This document shows, in pieces, positions 11,898 to 23,279 of a DNA stretch of 64,000 nt. Every line of letters starts with the position of its first letter. Position 1 is the first letter of the stretch. The notes beneath the pieces were generated by a model that was not told the origin of the DNA, did not search any database, and saw nothing but the letters and a program-made list of their open reading frames with translations. Source of the DNA: Vitrella brassicaformis (taxonomy: Eukaryota > Sar > Vitrellaceae); contig CDMY01000476.1 in assembly GCA_001179505.1 (NCBI GenBank), positions 1 to 64,000 of the forward strand, in the 5' to 3' direction. Both the position numbers and the translations under genes were made by a program.

Positions 11898-13386
11898 ATG
11901 GAGGCGTACGAGTGTCCTGTGTGCCACGAAAACATCTACTATGACGCAGCTCGGCGTATGATGCAGGCCGATGTGTGCGGACACAGAATGTAAGTGACTG
12001 CCGGCAGACACACACACAGCGCAGCAGCATCACCTGTCTGTTGTCTGTTGTGTGCGCCCTTCAGATGCTCCAAGTGCGTGGACAAGCAGTGTAAGGCAGC
12101 AGAAGAGCTCATCGCCTGCCATCTTCTGTGTCGCGTGTGTGTGTGTCACACAGATCAGAATCACTACACGATAGCGTGTCCCATCTGCCGGAATCCCATC
12201 AACAAGGACCAGTGGGGCGACAGAGAGCCGGACCAGAACGTATATGACGGCGAGAAGAGAGTCCGCAGGGACGTCAACGCGGTGTAAGCACAATCGAAGA
12301 CAGACAGACAGAGAGACAGGTGTCCGTGGTGGGTCTTCAGGTACAATAGGACGAGGGAGGACTTCGCCAACACGCCACTTTACAACGACTACCTCGAGGA
12401 GAAGGAGGAAGTCGGTAAGGATGGCACCCACAGAGGCAGCGCGGCATCGGACACCGGACTCACCCATCTGGCTGTGTGGTTCGCTCCTCTGCTGTGTGTT
12501 TTCTTCCTCCCTCCTCTCCGCCTTCAGTGTATGTGTTGGTCTACAGCAGCCGAGAAGAGGAGAAAGCGGAGGCGCGCACCAAGCTCGAGAAATACCGCAA
12601 CGACAACGCCACAGCCATATCGGCTAACAGACAGAAACAGGTCGGACGGACACCTTCCACAAATAAATGACACCTGACGGCCGGCCGGCCTCACTGCTGT
12701 TTGGTCATTTTCAGGAGGATCAGCTGGCGCAGAAGATCCGCGACATCGTCAGCAAGGAAGGGGACTTCTACGAGCGCGTCAAAGTCAAGTTCCAGCCCGG
12801 ATTCGCACCCGCAGCGCAGAACCTAAAACTCACACACGTATGTATGCGTGTGTGTATGCGTGTAATCGAGGGCACCCAGTCCGTCCGTGTATGTATGTCT
12901 GTGTCTGTCTGTTGTGCTGTCTGCCTGGCAGCGTCTGAAGGTGCAGTACTCGCATCTCTTCAGCGACACTGCTTCTCAGCGAAGGGCGGCGGCTGCGACA
13001 GCAGGGGCATCGACCGGATCTGCCGGGCTGCCCAGGGTGAGACGGACGGATGGACACGCACTCCCTCTTTTTTTGTGTGTGTACCTGTCGGGACGCGTGT
13101 GTGCGTGTGGCCGATTCATGCAGCCGTTGGGCGCCTTTCCCAGTGAGGATCGGCCGATGCCGTCTGAGCGGGCAGACTACCAGAGAGCTGTGTAAGTGCA
13201 ACGAGCACCCGCACGCACATGCCCCTCCCTCAATCGTGTATGTATCTGTGTGTTGTTGCGGTGTTGCTGGCTGGTCGTCGTTGGTCGATCAGCGAGGCGC
13301 AGAAGGCAGCGGGAGGGTACAGTGCAGCGCTGTGCCGCCGGAAGGCCAGGCAGATCCTCTACGACCCCTCCAAATGGTCCACCTGA
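11898..13386 (+). CDS. MAT1: MAT1, CDK-activating kinase assembly factor (TFIIH subunit)
   Basis: Eight exons: 11898-11989, 12065-12283, 12341-12414, 12528-12640, 12715-12837, 12932-13036, 13124-13191, 13293-13386; they sum to 295 residues, close to animal MAT1 (309). An N-terminal C3HC4 RING (CPVCHENIYY, then CGHR|CSKC, then CPICRNP) is followed by the MAT1 signature YNRTREDFANTPLYNDYLEE, a coiled coil (EEEKAEARTKLEKYRNDN) and a C-terminal region ending RRKARQILYDPSKWST. MAT1 holds CDK7 and cyclin H together and anchors them to TFIIH for CTD and CDK phosphorylation. The RING contains about 16 extra residues between its third and fourth cysteine pairs, partly encoded by a TG microsatellite (12130-12153), which could be an unspliced 24-nt GT...AG piece. 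Cyclin H is 26 kb downstream. Confidence 0.92.
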
Positions 13387-14382
13387 ATGAAGTCTGGAGC
13401 GAGCGACTAAGGAGGGTGGATGGTATGAGAGTGCTGCGACAGACAACGCGGGTGTTGATATGATATCGTGGGACGTGCAAACCGTAGACGAACATGTTGG
13501 TGGAGAAGTGAAGAAAACCGGAATACATAGTCCGTTCAGACAGACACACACACACATGGTACACATGGTCCGAGGGGTCGGGGGGAGTGGCGTGGACCCT
13601 TCGGACCAAAACATGAGACAGGCTATCGACATCATCGAGACACCGACGCGCACCCACACATTGGCTGAAAAAGCTTTCTGATGAAATGACACACAGAACA
13701 CATACACAGCCTGTTCGTGTCGCCCAGCTGGGATGGCCGGCCGCATTCCCCCCTACCCTCCTCACACCCACAGACGCGTCCATCCATCTCCATCCATCCA
13801 TCCAGCCGTCCATATCGACAAGCCACCACACCATACAGGTCGGGCACTCGAGCGACTAAACAGAGAGACGACATCACTTTGTCGGTTTGGGCGAAATTGA
13901 CGAATGCACGTGCAGCAGTGCCCAGCGCACAACGGAGGCACCTCGAACGCATCCTTTTGCAGAGTGGTGTGCTGTGTGTGCCGGGGTGGCTGTCTGTGTG
14001 TCTGTGTGTGTGTCTGCGTGTGTCGGCTCAGTCGACCGATTCGTTGACATACACACACACGTTGTGCCGACCAACCCAACCCAACCCACTCACTCAGTTA
14101 GTCCTTGATGCAAATCACGATGGAAATGACGATAAAGCAGACAAAGCCACACACACACACATACAAACACTTGTGGATGGTGGACATCCGTCGACATGAC
14201 ACACCGACACGCGCACACGCTGGTTGATAAAGTACGTTGAGAAAATGACAGTGAGCAAAACACGTGCTGTGCGCAACCTGCCGCATTCCCCCCTACCCCA
14301 CCCTACGCACACGCACAGACACACATCCACACCCATCTACCGCACCATAAATGTGGGGGACTCTACACACCAAACAGTGCGC
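13387..14382. other. Convergent spacer, repeat-rich
   Basis: Nearly 1 kb between the ends of MAT1 and the permease. Contains CA/TG microsatellites (13540-13556, 13984-14024, 14049-14062, 14150-14168), ATCC-type runs near 13776-13805 and CCAAC repeats near 14070-14090. No coding signal found. Confidence 0.65.
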
Positions 14383-16303
14383 TTAATTGGGGCTGAAGAG
14401 GTGGAACTCCTGCACGTTCTTGACCGTGTCCATCACCGCCGCAGCGGTCCCGCACACACACACAGTCGTGCCAGCCGCCAGCTCCACACAGCACACCACC
14501 CTCTCTACCAGAGATATCTCACGCCAATAAGCGCGAAGGTACAACATCACCTGCACACCGAGACACACGCACACGCATGTTTTTGTTAGTGTGCGTCTCA
14601 GTTGTACGTGCCTGCTCACCGGGAAGATGAAGGTCAGCTGCGTGATCCCCCACGCACCGATAATACTCGCGATGTCGCCGAAAAACGGCAGCATTTGTGC
14701 GAAGAACAGAGCGAGAGCCAGGACGCCACACCGCAGCAACACTCGCGTCACGCCAGCATTCACCGACACCCACTTGCCATTGCCGTCCTCTCTGTCGGTG
14801 GCACTTGTTTCTATGTCGTCTTTTGCACTCTCCGCGGCTGCCGCCGCTGTCGTGGGCACAATGGCTCCCTTGTGTGGGCTGTAGGTGAGCTGCGTCCTGA
14901 AGGCATCGGCCCATCGGGTGGGGATGCTGAGAGCGATCTCTAGGTTCAGACACAGAGGCGTCTGGCACAACACCTGGTCCGCCGTTGACATGAGAAGGAT
15001 CTAGACCAACACACATAAAGCAGAGCACAGAGCTGACTGGCCATTATTTCCGCGATTTTCGTTTCGCCTGCGTCTCTCGCTTACCATCAGGAGCATGCTG
15101 AGTACGAGGGGCTGACCGCTGTCCTCTTTGAGGGCGTCGATGTATGCGGGGGGCACCGACGCCCCGAAAGCGGCGTAGCCCATGAACGCCGTCAGCATGT
15201 TGAGCACAAGGCCCAGCCCACAGATGAAAGTCACCACACCCTCAAAATGCCCCGGATGGCGCATTTCGCGCACCAGCTCAGGGAACAGAATGTGACCGCC
15301 GAAACCTGCAGGATCAAGACACAAAGACACAGACATATTGACATGTCGTGGTTCTGATGCACTTCGTCATCGCATCAATCACCGCACCGGTGAGGATGTT
15401 GGCCACGCCGAGGAACAGTGTCCTGAACGATCTCACGTCTGTGTTGTTGACGGCCACCACAGAAGGCTCAATGCTCCCCCGCTGCCACAGCGCATATGCC
15501 GGCAGCACCAGGTTGGCCCCGCTCGCCAGAAGACCAGCAGACGACATCAGCGCCCCAGCATGGAAGGTCGGCACGAGCAGAGCCAACGCCAGGTAGATGG
15601 CGAAGGTGATGTACCGCCACTGCGCGCCGTTCAGCCGAACGCCAATAACCTCCTCAGGGAAAATGAGGGAGAACTGCGTCTGCTGGAAGATCGTGTTGCC
15701 GACGCAGTAGACGAACAGCTGGAAGATCTGCACGAAGCCGACGAAAGAGGCGAACCGTGGGCCATACAGGCTGACGGCAAGCTCTCTGTAACTGCCAGCA
15801 CAACGCGTCTTCACCTCCCCATTCTCCGCCTCTTCTTTGTAGAGCGTCGTGTCCTTGCAGAGCCTGCCCAGCATCAGCCCCGTGTGCCAGCTATAGAGCG
15901 CCGACAAGACAAACAACACAAGGGATGGCAGCCAACCGAGGAATGCCACAGCCCAGGGCAACAGATACGGCCAGTAGAGGAACAAGAGAGATTCCACGCA
16001 CGCGTAGCCCGACGAGAGGTGCCGGGCCACGCCGGCGTTGCCCGCCTTGACCGTGTCGTCATCACAATCCGTTGCAGCCACCGGCTTGTTGGCCCTCATT
16101 CTGGCCGCAAGGTTCTCGTTGAGATGGTAGTCGGTGAAATCCACGTGAAGGTCTGGGCCGTGGGCAGGCGCCGTGTGTGAGGCTGCTCTGCGGGGGGAAT
16201 GGTGGGCTGGCAATGGCAGCGAGGTGGACGGACTGGCAGCAGCCTGGGAGCTGTCGGTGTCAATCGCGCCATCTCGACTCTGAGCTTCCATGTCGTTGTG
16301 CAC
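14383..16303 (-). CDS. Amino acid/auxin permease (AAAP) family transporter
   Basis: Four exons, 15388-16303, 15085-15305, 14620-15000 and 14383-14550, give an uninterrupted 561-residue frame. A second ATG at 16291 could be the true start. A cytosolic N-terminus rich in Ser, Pro and His of about 120 residues precedes about ten hydrophobic segments, beginning ESLLFLYWPYLLPWAVAFLG and continuing through GFVQIFQLFVYCVGN, YITFAIYLALALLVPTF, the FGGHILFPELVREMRHPGHF loop typical of the family, VTFICGLGLVLNMLTAF, and VLLRCGVLALALFFAQMLPF. Members (SLC36/SLC38-like) move neutral amino acids with protons or sodium across plasma or vacuolar membranes; substrate cannot be told from sequence. The FPE...MRHP loop is the best family evidence. 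Head-to-head with ferritin across 396 bp. Confidence 0.85.
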
Positions 16304-16699
16304 TGGAGGGCCCCTGCCGCAGATCTGTCGTCGGATCTTCTCGTGAGGTCTTTCGGCCTCGTGAGTTGGTGCTTAGCTGATCATCTTGCTGCTGCTTCAA
16401 CCTCGGAGGAGTAGGCCTTTCTGCTTCTCCTTCTCGGTCTTCCCTGCGAGCTCAAAAGCTTCTGATGAGGCTGTAGTTGGACTCACTCAAAAGCTTGCAA
16501 TGGCCAATGGCAGAGGCGAAGAAACGCTGTCTGCGATAGATCTGAAGAGCCTCTGCCGACACAGAAGCGATGTAAGACAGAAGCGATGTAAGCACGTGGA
16601 TGGAAGTGATGTTCTTGGATGCCACTGATCTTCCCTGTCTTCGTCTTTTCCTCGTGTGTCCCTTCTGCAGCCGTCTTCCATACAGCCGCCTCTGCCATC
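16304..16699. promoter_or_regulatory. Bidirectional spacer between permease and ferritin starts
   Basis: 396 bp between two divergent starts. An in-frame upstream ATG at 16619 and a good acceptor (cccttctgcag, near 16671) mean ferritin may have a 5' UTR intron here. No motif similar to an iron-responsive element was evident by eye. Confidence 0.4.
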
Positions 16700-17758
16700 A
16701 TGGGTCTGCAAACGAAGCACCTACATCCGTTGGCGCTCGTCATCCTGCTCATCTTCGCTGACCTCGCCCGTGTCGGGAGTGCGGCCCAGCAGGCCGTCGG
16801 GCGGCTCACAAGACTGCAGAGATACCAGCCCAAGGGTGTGCAGTCGCTGCTGGCCGGCGAGTCCATGAAATTGCAGCAGCGGCAGAACTTCAACATCGCA
16901 TCGGAAGAGGCGCTCAGCGCCCATGCGCGCGTCGAGCTGCAGGCGTCCTACACATACCGGGTCATCGCGGCGTACTTCGCCCGAAGCGACGTTGCGTAAG
17001 AGAGAGGGAGGGAGCGAGGGCCGCACGCGCTCAGCTGTCCGGTGATTGGTCATTTGGTGTCGTGTGTCACGCGGTGATGGTTGTTCTCAGGCTCGGAGGG
17101 TTCGAGGAGTATTTCCGGAAGAAGAGCGAGGACAGTCTCGAGAAGGCACAGACGTTCATCGACTACATGAACAGGCAAGAGGGAGGGGACCAATCAACGG
17201 TGTGGACATCGAATACGTGTGTGTGTGTGTGTGTGTGTGTCAGTCGTGGCGGCATCTTCATCTTCCAGATGCTGGAGGCGCCCCGTTACGACTGGACCAG
17301 CGCCACAGACGCCATGAAGCATTCACTCGCAATGGAATTGGACATCAGTGACTCACTCCTCAAGGTAGGTAGATCACCATGTGTGTGTCTGTATCGATGA
17401 CGCCGCTTCTGTCAGGTTCATCGGGTGTGCACAGAGGGCGGCGATCCGCAGTTCACCGACACACTCGAGACATTCTTCATGCGCCGCCAGGTCAAACCGC
17501 CACCCCACCACCCAGCCCATCCGCCCACACACTTGCCGTGCTGTCTAAGTGCAGGTAGAACATCTCAAGGAGATCGCTGACCTGCTGACCAACATCGAGA
17601 GGGTGGGCCACAAGGGCGTCGGCATCTACATCCTCGACCGCGCCCTCAAGCAGGGAGGCGCAGAGGGGGCGGGCGCCAACCCCAACACAGGCCTGCAGGA
17701 GGCAGAGGCCGGCGGGGAGGCGGGAGCGGCCGAGGCAGGCGCAGCCGGGGCCGGGTGA
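16700..17758 (+). CDS. Ferritin with signal peptide and altered ferroxidase centre
   Basis: Five exons, 16700-16995, 17091-17174, 17244-17364, 17416-17490 and 17555-17758, total 259 residues. A hydrophobic leader (LHPLALVILLIFADLA) implies entry to the secretory path or a plastid. The four-helix ferritin fold aligns clearly: ELQASYTYRVIAAYF, SDVALGGFEEYFRKKSED, RGGIFIFQMLEAP, HSLAMELDISDSLL, DTLETFFMRRQVEHLKEI. Numbered on human H chain, E27, Y34, E107 and Q141 are kept, but E62 is Ser and H65 is Lys, so the di-iron site looks incomplete, as in animal L chains. Intron 2 (17175-17243) has a GC-AG border, needed to keep NSRGGIFIF in frame. The C-terminus is a Gly/Ala/Glu tail of about 35 residues. 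Family role: iron storage in a 24-mer shell. Confidence 0.9.
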
Positions 17759-18281
17759 TCCATCGATCCATTGATCGATCCACACATGGGTTAGAGGAGA
17801 GAGATGAGACGGGCGGGAGCTCAGCAAGGGTATAGGAGGGGGGTTGCTGGCTGGCAGGGTTTTTTCGCAGTGGTGTGTATGTCTGTACATATGAATGAAT
17901 GGCATAGTGAGTTGACGAGCTGGTTAGGGCGAGGTGGGGTGGGGTGGGTGTGTGGCGCTCACATTGGTCGTGTGCGTGTTTGTTAGGTTGCTGGCTAGCG
18001 CCTGTCTCGCGCAGGGTTTTTCGGTCAGCAGGGCACAGAGACGGCGCCTTGCTGTCTTTCTGATCTACCTGTAGGTAGATTGCCCGTCATGTCATCTTCC
18101 TTATGATGTGTCAGTTAGTGCTAGGTCTTGTGGTGTGGCTGTCGATGGACGCACGCATTCTAGTCGGCCACTTACCATTACCATTGCGCTACGTGTCAAT
18201 CAATGTCCCTTGGTCCATCTACCCACACGCACGCACATGTCTACCCACATCCACATGTTCGCTATCCAGCTGTCTGTCTAT
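17759..18281. other. Convergent spacer between ferritin and B9D2 ends
   Basis: About 520 bp, G/T-rich on the left and C-rich on the right, with a short ATCGATCCATTGATCGATCC inverted/direct motif near 17759-17780 and GGTGGGGT units near 17933-17950. No gene seen. Confidence 0.55.
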
Positions 18282-19425
18282 CTATCTGGGGGGCACAGCA
18301 CTTCGTGCGCTGGTGGGCCGGCCATCCCTGTCCCTGCCCCCTTCCCCGCCCCCTCCCCCTGTGTGTGTCGCGATCGGCGGCAGTGCGCTGCCAGCCGCCT
18401 CGGCCTCTCTGACGCGAGGCTGGCTAGACAGGCCGTGGTGCTCGAAATTCCGCACTATCACATCCAGCGATATCCGCACTGTGCCTGCACACACACACAC
18501 ACGCACACACACACACACGCACACACGTGTAGAGGGGGGGCGGGAGGGAGTTCTGTGTGTTTGTGTGTGTGTGCCTGTACGCACCCGATGAGGCGGCGTA
18601 GAGCCGGGAGCGGTCCTTGGCGTGCTTGTCGATGACCTCCAGCTGGGTCAGCTGAGGACGGCCGCCCACGTAGTGTGCTGATATGATATGAATGACACAC
18701 AATCATTATTCCTGGGTGCGTGTGTGTGGCCTTCAGCAACGTTGTCAGTCATCCACTGACCGTAGAGTTCCTCAGCGAACGTGCCGAGCGGCGTCCATGT
18801 GTTGACGTCTACCTCATAGTGGCCGGCCAGCGTCGGCAGACTCGACGTGCCGTACGACACTGCAGCCACAAACACACACAAACACACACGCACACATCCA
18901 TGCATGCCAGCCACAAATGCCTGTTTGCTTCTCTCCACTGGTCGCGTACGTACCTACAAACACCCTCCCAAACTCGTCGAGCCGCCAGATCTGCAGGCGC
19001 ACCCTGGGCCAGCCCGCGATGGATGTGGTGGCATAGTGCAGGTCAACAGGGTGGTTCCACACGTGAATACTCTCAACCTCCACCACACACACACACAATG
19101 CCTCCATCCATCCATCCATCCATCCATATTGCGCCGTGTGATTCCCTCGTCCATCTTCCCTTCCTCGTCTTACGTCTGTGTATGCCGTCTGCGTCTGCAC
19201 GGGTCCCTCCCCCGCCCGGCTAAGCGGCAGCCAGTGCGGCCCCGCCTCCACGCTCATCTCACAAAACACACCATCGCTCGCCGGCACGCCGAATCCCCAC
19301 CCTCCCTCCAGTGAGCCGATGAAGTGCACCTCGGCCGCACGGTCGCGGTCGGACCGATGGCGGTGGGACTTGGCCGGAGAAAAGGAACCGCGGACGGCGG
19401 AGGCAGCCCCAGGAGTGGCGCTCAT
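18282..19425 (-). CDS. B9D2: B9 domain protein 2, ciliary transition-zone component
   Basis: Five exons, 19174-19425, 18954-19077, 18761-18859, 18585-18677 and 18282-18484, give 256 residues. The B9 (C2-like) domain begins AAEVHFIGSLEGGWGFG, then WNHPVDLHYATTSIAGWPRV and RLQIWRLDEFGRVFV, WTPLGTF, and closes with GTVRISLDVIVRNFEHHGL, matching animal B9D2 strand by strand. About 28 residues precede the domain and a Gly/Arg/Ser tail follows. B9D2 works with B9D1 and MKS1 in the tectonic/MKS complex that gates the cilium, so the organism builds, or built, a flagellum. It is head-to-head with the CDK7-like kinase, 141 bp between starts. Confidence 0.9.
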
Positions 19426-19566
19426 CACGCTCGCGGCCAGATCTATCGATTCACAGCTATCATGATCCACAGATTTACAAGCTCGCCAGATTGCTCCTGG
19501 CCTTTTCCACAGTTTTGTCAGCACAGCAAAGGCACGGCAAAGGCCAGGGGGGAGCGGCGGATATCG

Positions 19567-21683
19567 ATGATGTTTGACCTGAGCCACGAGGTGCACTTCT
19601 CGCAGGACGACTTGCACCCCTGCACGTGCGACGAGGATTTCACACACAGGCTGCTCTTCCAGACCAACCCATGGCTCAACAAGCACTTCACCTTCGAGAA
19701 ACTGCTCGGGGCAGGTAGGTCTGCAAGCCTCATCGATGTGCGTCAGTCGTCTGTTTGCTTGACGCTGTCTTTGCTTCAGGTGCGTACGGTGTAGTGTACG
19801 CCGCGCTCAACAAGGCCCATCCGGCTGCTCGTGTGGGCGAGAGGGTGGCCATCAAGGCCATCAACAAGCAGTATGACAGCCAGCAGAACGAGATCAATAC
19901 CGGCATCGCTCGGACCACCATTCGTACGTGAAGCAGCAGAGCAGAGAGGAGGGGGGAGGGGCGACCAGCCTGTGTGTTTGTGTGTTTTTGTCTGTGTGTG
20001 TGTGTGTGTGTTTGAGTGTGTGTTTGATTTTCTCCGTTGCAGGTGAAATTGCGCTTCTCCGCCACATCTCTGACCACCCCCACGTCGTGTCGCTGCTCGA
20101 CATCCACCTCACACACGGCGACGGACCACAGACCTTCCTGCTCTTCGGTAGGCAGAGTGCCTCTTCTCTCACACAGAGATTCGCTCATGTGTGGAGGGGT
20201 GTGAGTGGACGTGTTGGTTATGTAGAGTACTGCGACACGGATCTGCGTGAGTACATGGAGAGCTGCGACGGTCCGCTGCCCTTTGCCACCGTCCGACGCC
20301 TGGCATACGAGCTGCTGCTGTCCGTCGCATACCTACACTCCAATGGCGGTACACCTGCAGAAGCAACGCGACAGCAGCCGAGTGGAGTGGATATGTGTGT
20401 GTGGTCTTATTGTGGCTGGCAGTGATGCACCGAGACCTCAAGCCGAGGGTGGCAGAACGAAAGAATGGCTACGTTTATTGGTCCTTGTGAATGGATGGAT
20501 TGACGCATGAATGCAGAACTTGTTGTTGCTCGGCGATCGCCTTGTGGTTGCGGACTTCGGCCTGGCCAAGATGATCCACCCGCCAATTGCCAAGAAACTC
20601 GAAACATCTGTGGTGGGATGGGGTGTGTAGACAACAAAGGGCGACTGGGTGGCGTGGCATGTGTGAAGGGTCTGTCTTCTCTGTCTGTAGGTGACGCTGC
20701 CCTACAGGGCGCCAGAGCTGCTCCTTGGCGCCAAGACCTACACCTGCTCCCTCGACATCTGGTGGGTTTGTGGGCACATCCCACCTCACTCTATGTCTCT
20801 CCGTGTGTGGCTAGGTCTGTGGGTTGTATCGTCGCCGAGCTGTTCACGGGTGTGCCCCTCTTCCTCAAGGAACGAGCACTCGAGGTTCTCTTCGACATCT
20901 ACAGCAAGCTCGGCACGCCCACACCCGACACATGGCCAGGCGTCGACCAGCTACCACACTACAGCACGGTGAGACAGAGAGAGGGAGGGAGGGAGGGAGG
21001 CAGGGGGAGAGAGAGAGACAAGCAACCAGAGAGATGCCTTTATGGCGGCCTTTCTCCTTCAGAAGCATCCCCAATACCGTCGCGACCCTTTTGAGGGCAT
21101 CCGTCAGGCGATGGAGGAGGCCCACATCATGCAATACCACGGGTGGTTCGCTGACATCACCGACACTCAATTCGACCTGCTGGTGGATCTCGTGTCGAGG
21201 TGGGGAGACATAGATGTGGTGGGTGGAGAGAGGGAGAGGTGGGTGACACACGTGTGTGTGTCTGTGTGTGTGTGTGTGTCAGTATGGTCAGGTGCAGCCC
21301 CGCCGACCGTGCCGGTGCCGTAAACCTGCTCACTCACGAGTTCTTCGGTCAGCTAGAGAGATATTGATTGAGTATGCCCTTTGCCCACGTCGTGTCTCCT
21401 CCTCTCCATGTATGCAGATGGCCTCGACAAGTTGCCCTGCCCCACAACGTTCTACCAAACGTCATCGGCTGTACCCCACCCCCACCCCCACCCACACCCG
21501 CACCCGCACCAGCTGCCGCCCTCCCTCACCAAGGCCACAGAGCATGACGACGACGTCTGTGTGCGTGCGTCCAAGCGCATCAAGACGAGCGGCCCTGCCG
21601 CAGACGCTGCGTATGTGCGAGCATCGAAGCACATCAAGACGACTGTTCCTGCAGCAGAGCGTGTGGCGATGGTGGATGGATGA
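19567..21683 (+). CDS. Cyclin-dependent kinase, CDK7-like
   Basis: Eleven exons read from 19567 (ATGATG; an in-frame ATG at 19460 is possible). Kinase motifs: LGAG.YGVVYAAL, VAIKAINK (VAIK lysine), C-helix TGIARTTIREIALLRHI, EYCDTDLREYMES, MHRDLKP, VADFGLAK, VTLPYRAPELLLGAKTY, SLDIWSVGCIVAELF, and LGTPTPDTWPGV. The GIxRT..REI helix, the TDL after the hinge and an LPCP segment after the catalytic domain resemble CDK7 rather than CDK1/2 or CDK9. The residue where CDK7 carries its T-loop threonine appears to be Glu (LETSVVT), though an alternative donor would change this. The tail is His/Pro-rich and then basic (SKRIKTS), perhaps nuclear. If it is CDK7, its partners MAT1 and cyclin H are both in this window. 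Subtype is inference; CDK is firm. Confidence 0.88.
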
Positions 21684-22054
21684 GTTGATGTGGGTGTAAG
21701 TGGGTGGAGGAATGCTGCGTGTTTGGATGCGTGTGGACCCACAATGTGCTGTGGGTGACTAGACTGGACAGTTAGACATGCATCGCACATCAACGTGTCT
21801 GTGGTGTTGTTGTCTTTGCGAGCAATTGGCCGTCCAATACAAGGAGACATCCGCCCGTCGGCACATCTACACGCATATATACAACACACCCGGCTGCCTC
21901 ACACGCTGAATGCACGTAGCCATGTTGGCTGCAGAAACAACAGAGAGCGACTCCGCGCATATAAACAGCAGACACAATATCTACATGTCCATCCATGCCG
22001 TCTACAGACCCACCTCGCCCAGCGCCCCTACGTAAGCTTCTCCTCTCTGTTTCT
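21684..22054. other. Short convergent spacer
   Basis: 371 bp between the kinase stop and the SET gene stop. A/C-rich on the right side; no gene or long tandem repeat recognised. Confidence 0.5.
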
Positions 22055-22985
22055 CTACAGATCGTAGCCCTTCATGGTCCACGTAACGGACCCCCTGCCT
22101 TTGCTTGCATAAGTCTCGAGCAAGATCTCCTCTCCCGCGGCAATCTCAGCCGTCGCCACAATGTCAATCCTGAAGAACCAGTCATCCCCCGACTCCTCAT
22201 CACTTGACTCTCTGTGGTTGTCCCATATGCTCGACCGCTGCCCTCTGCGCCTCCGTGCCCTCTTCTTCCCTCTCCCACAGAAGAGATGTGTCTCGGTGTC
22301 TGTCATTGGTCTCATGCGGCCGTCGGGCTCTCCACGCGCATACTCACACCGCCTGCATGGCAGGAAGAGAGAGATACAGAGAGGGAGAGAGAGAGAGAGA
22401 TGGTGTCTCGGAGTGTGTCGTGTATGGTCACCATGTGACGTTGTGGGCTTCTGGCGGCGGGTGTGCGACGTTGATGACGGCTCCGACATGGATGTCAGGC
22501 GATGCCCAGATGCACTCCCTGTCCGCCCATATTTTGTACAGGCGATAGGGAGGGGTCTGACACGAATCACCACGGGTCTGGCCGAGCCTGTTTCTCAGAC
22601 ACGTCAGGACGTCATCGTCACGCATGGCCGCCGGGAACCGGTAGCCGTCGACAGAGTGGATGACCTCGCCCTTCTTGCGAGGCACGGCAGTGAAGAGCCC
22701 CCTCTCCGCCCTGCCGTCGTGCTTTGCCACGCTTGAATGGTCGACGAATGTCTTTGTCTGGTGCAGCTTGGCAAGCAGAGCCACATATGAGCCCGATAGG
22801 CTGCAGTTGAGGAGATGGTGCGGGTCGACCTCCGTGGCCAGGGGGTGGCTGCGAAATCGCAGGGGGCTCCGACGGGGATCCGATGCGTCGTGCTCTTCCA
22901 AGACGTTGGGAAAGGGGGATGGATGGGGCTGGCGGGCAATGCAACGCGCACGCGGCCGAGCTCCGCGCAGGCCAGCACTCTTCAT
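22055..22985 (-). CDS. SET-domain protein
   Basis: Two exons, 22432-22985 and 22055-22352, give 283 residues. The first in-frame ATG is at 22985; the frame stays open further upstream without ATG. SET-like elements: GLFTAVPRKKGEVI at the start of the domain, INVAHPPPEAHNVTWCEYA in the place of the NHxCxPN motif, and IVATAEIAAGEEILLETYA near the end, the typical I-xx-GEE(I/L)-xx-Y closing. The usual Asn-His is replaced by Asn-Val-Ala-His, so methyltransferase activity is uncertain. An acidic/basic insert (KKRARRRRGQRSS, ESSDEESGDD) splits the C-terminal half. Target protein unknown. Head-to-head with the histidine kinase gene. Confidence 0.7.
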
Positions 22986-23279
22986 CTCTGGTGGATGTCC
23001 GACTCCAAGGAGCAACTGCCGGAGAGTGTCTGCAACAGACACACCCACCACACGTCGGGCAGAGCACACAATCGTGCTTGTACATGGCCTTGCAATGCAA
23101 ACCTCGAATATAATAAATGGGAGGAAGGGCAGGCGAGCTAATTGATGGCGCACACACTGGCCGTTGAGAACTGTTCCGTCGGCCGTTGAAATTGGTACCC
23201 GCGGATTTGCCGGCGGGACCTAGCGACTCCCGTCGCCAGTCGCAGTGACCGACTAGGACACCTGCACGTTCCCCTGACC
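22986..23279. promoter_or_regulatory. Bidirectional spacer between SET gene and histidine kinase
   Basis: 294 bp between divergent starts. An open minus-strand frame without ATG runs into it, so the SET gene's 5' end may lie here. No distinct motif seen. Confidence 0.35.

Noticed and set aside
13177-14336. Several open frames of 60-190 codons between MAT1 and the permease
   Set aside because: Dominated by residues from CA/TG and ATCC repeats; no splice-consistent exon.
15338-16180. 280-codon plus-strand frame over the permease
   Set aside because: Antisense shadow of the permease's first exon, whose membrane helices read cleanly on the other strand.
17759-17780. ATCGATCC palindromic motif as a terminator or origin
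   Set aside because: Too short and similar to the many ATCC repeats nearby.
18486-18530. AC tract taken as a telomere-like or CRISPR repeat
   Set aside because: Plain dinucleotide microsatellite within a B9D2 intron; no spacers.
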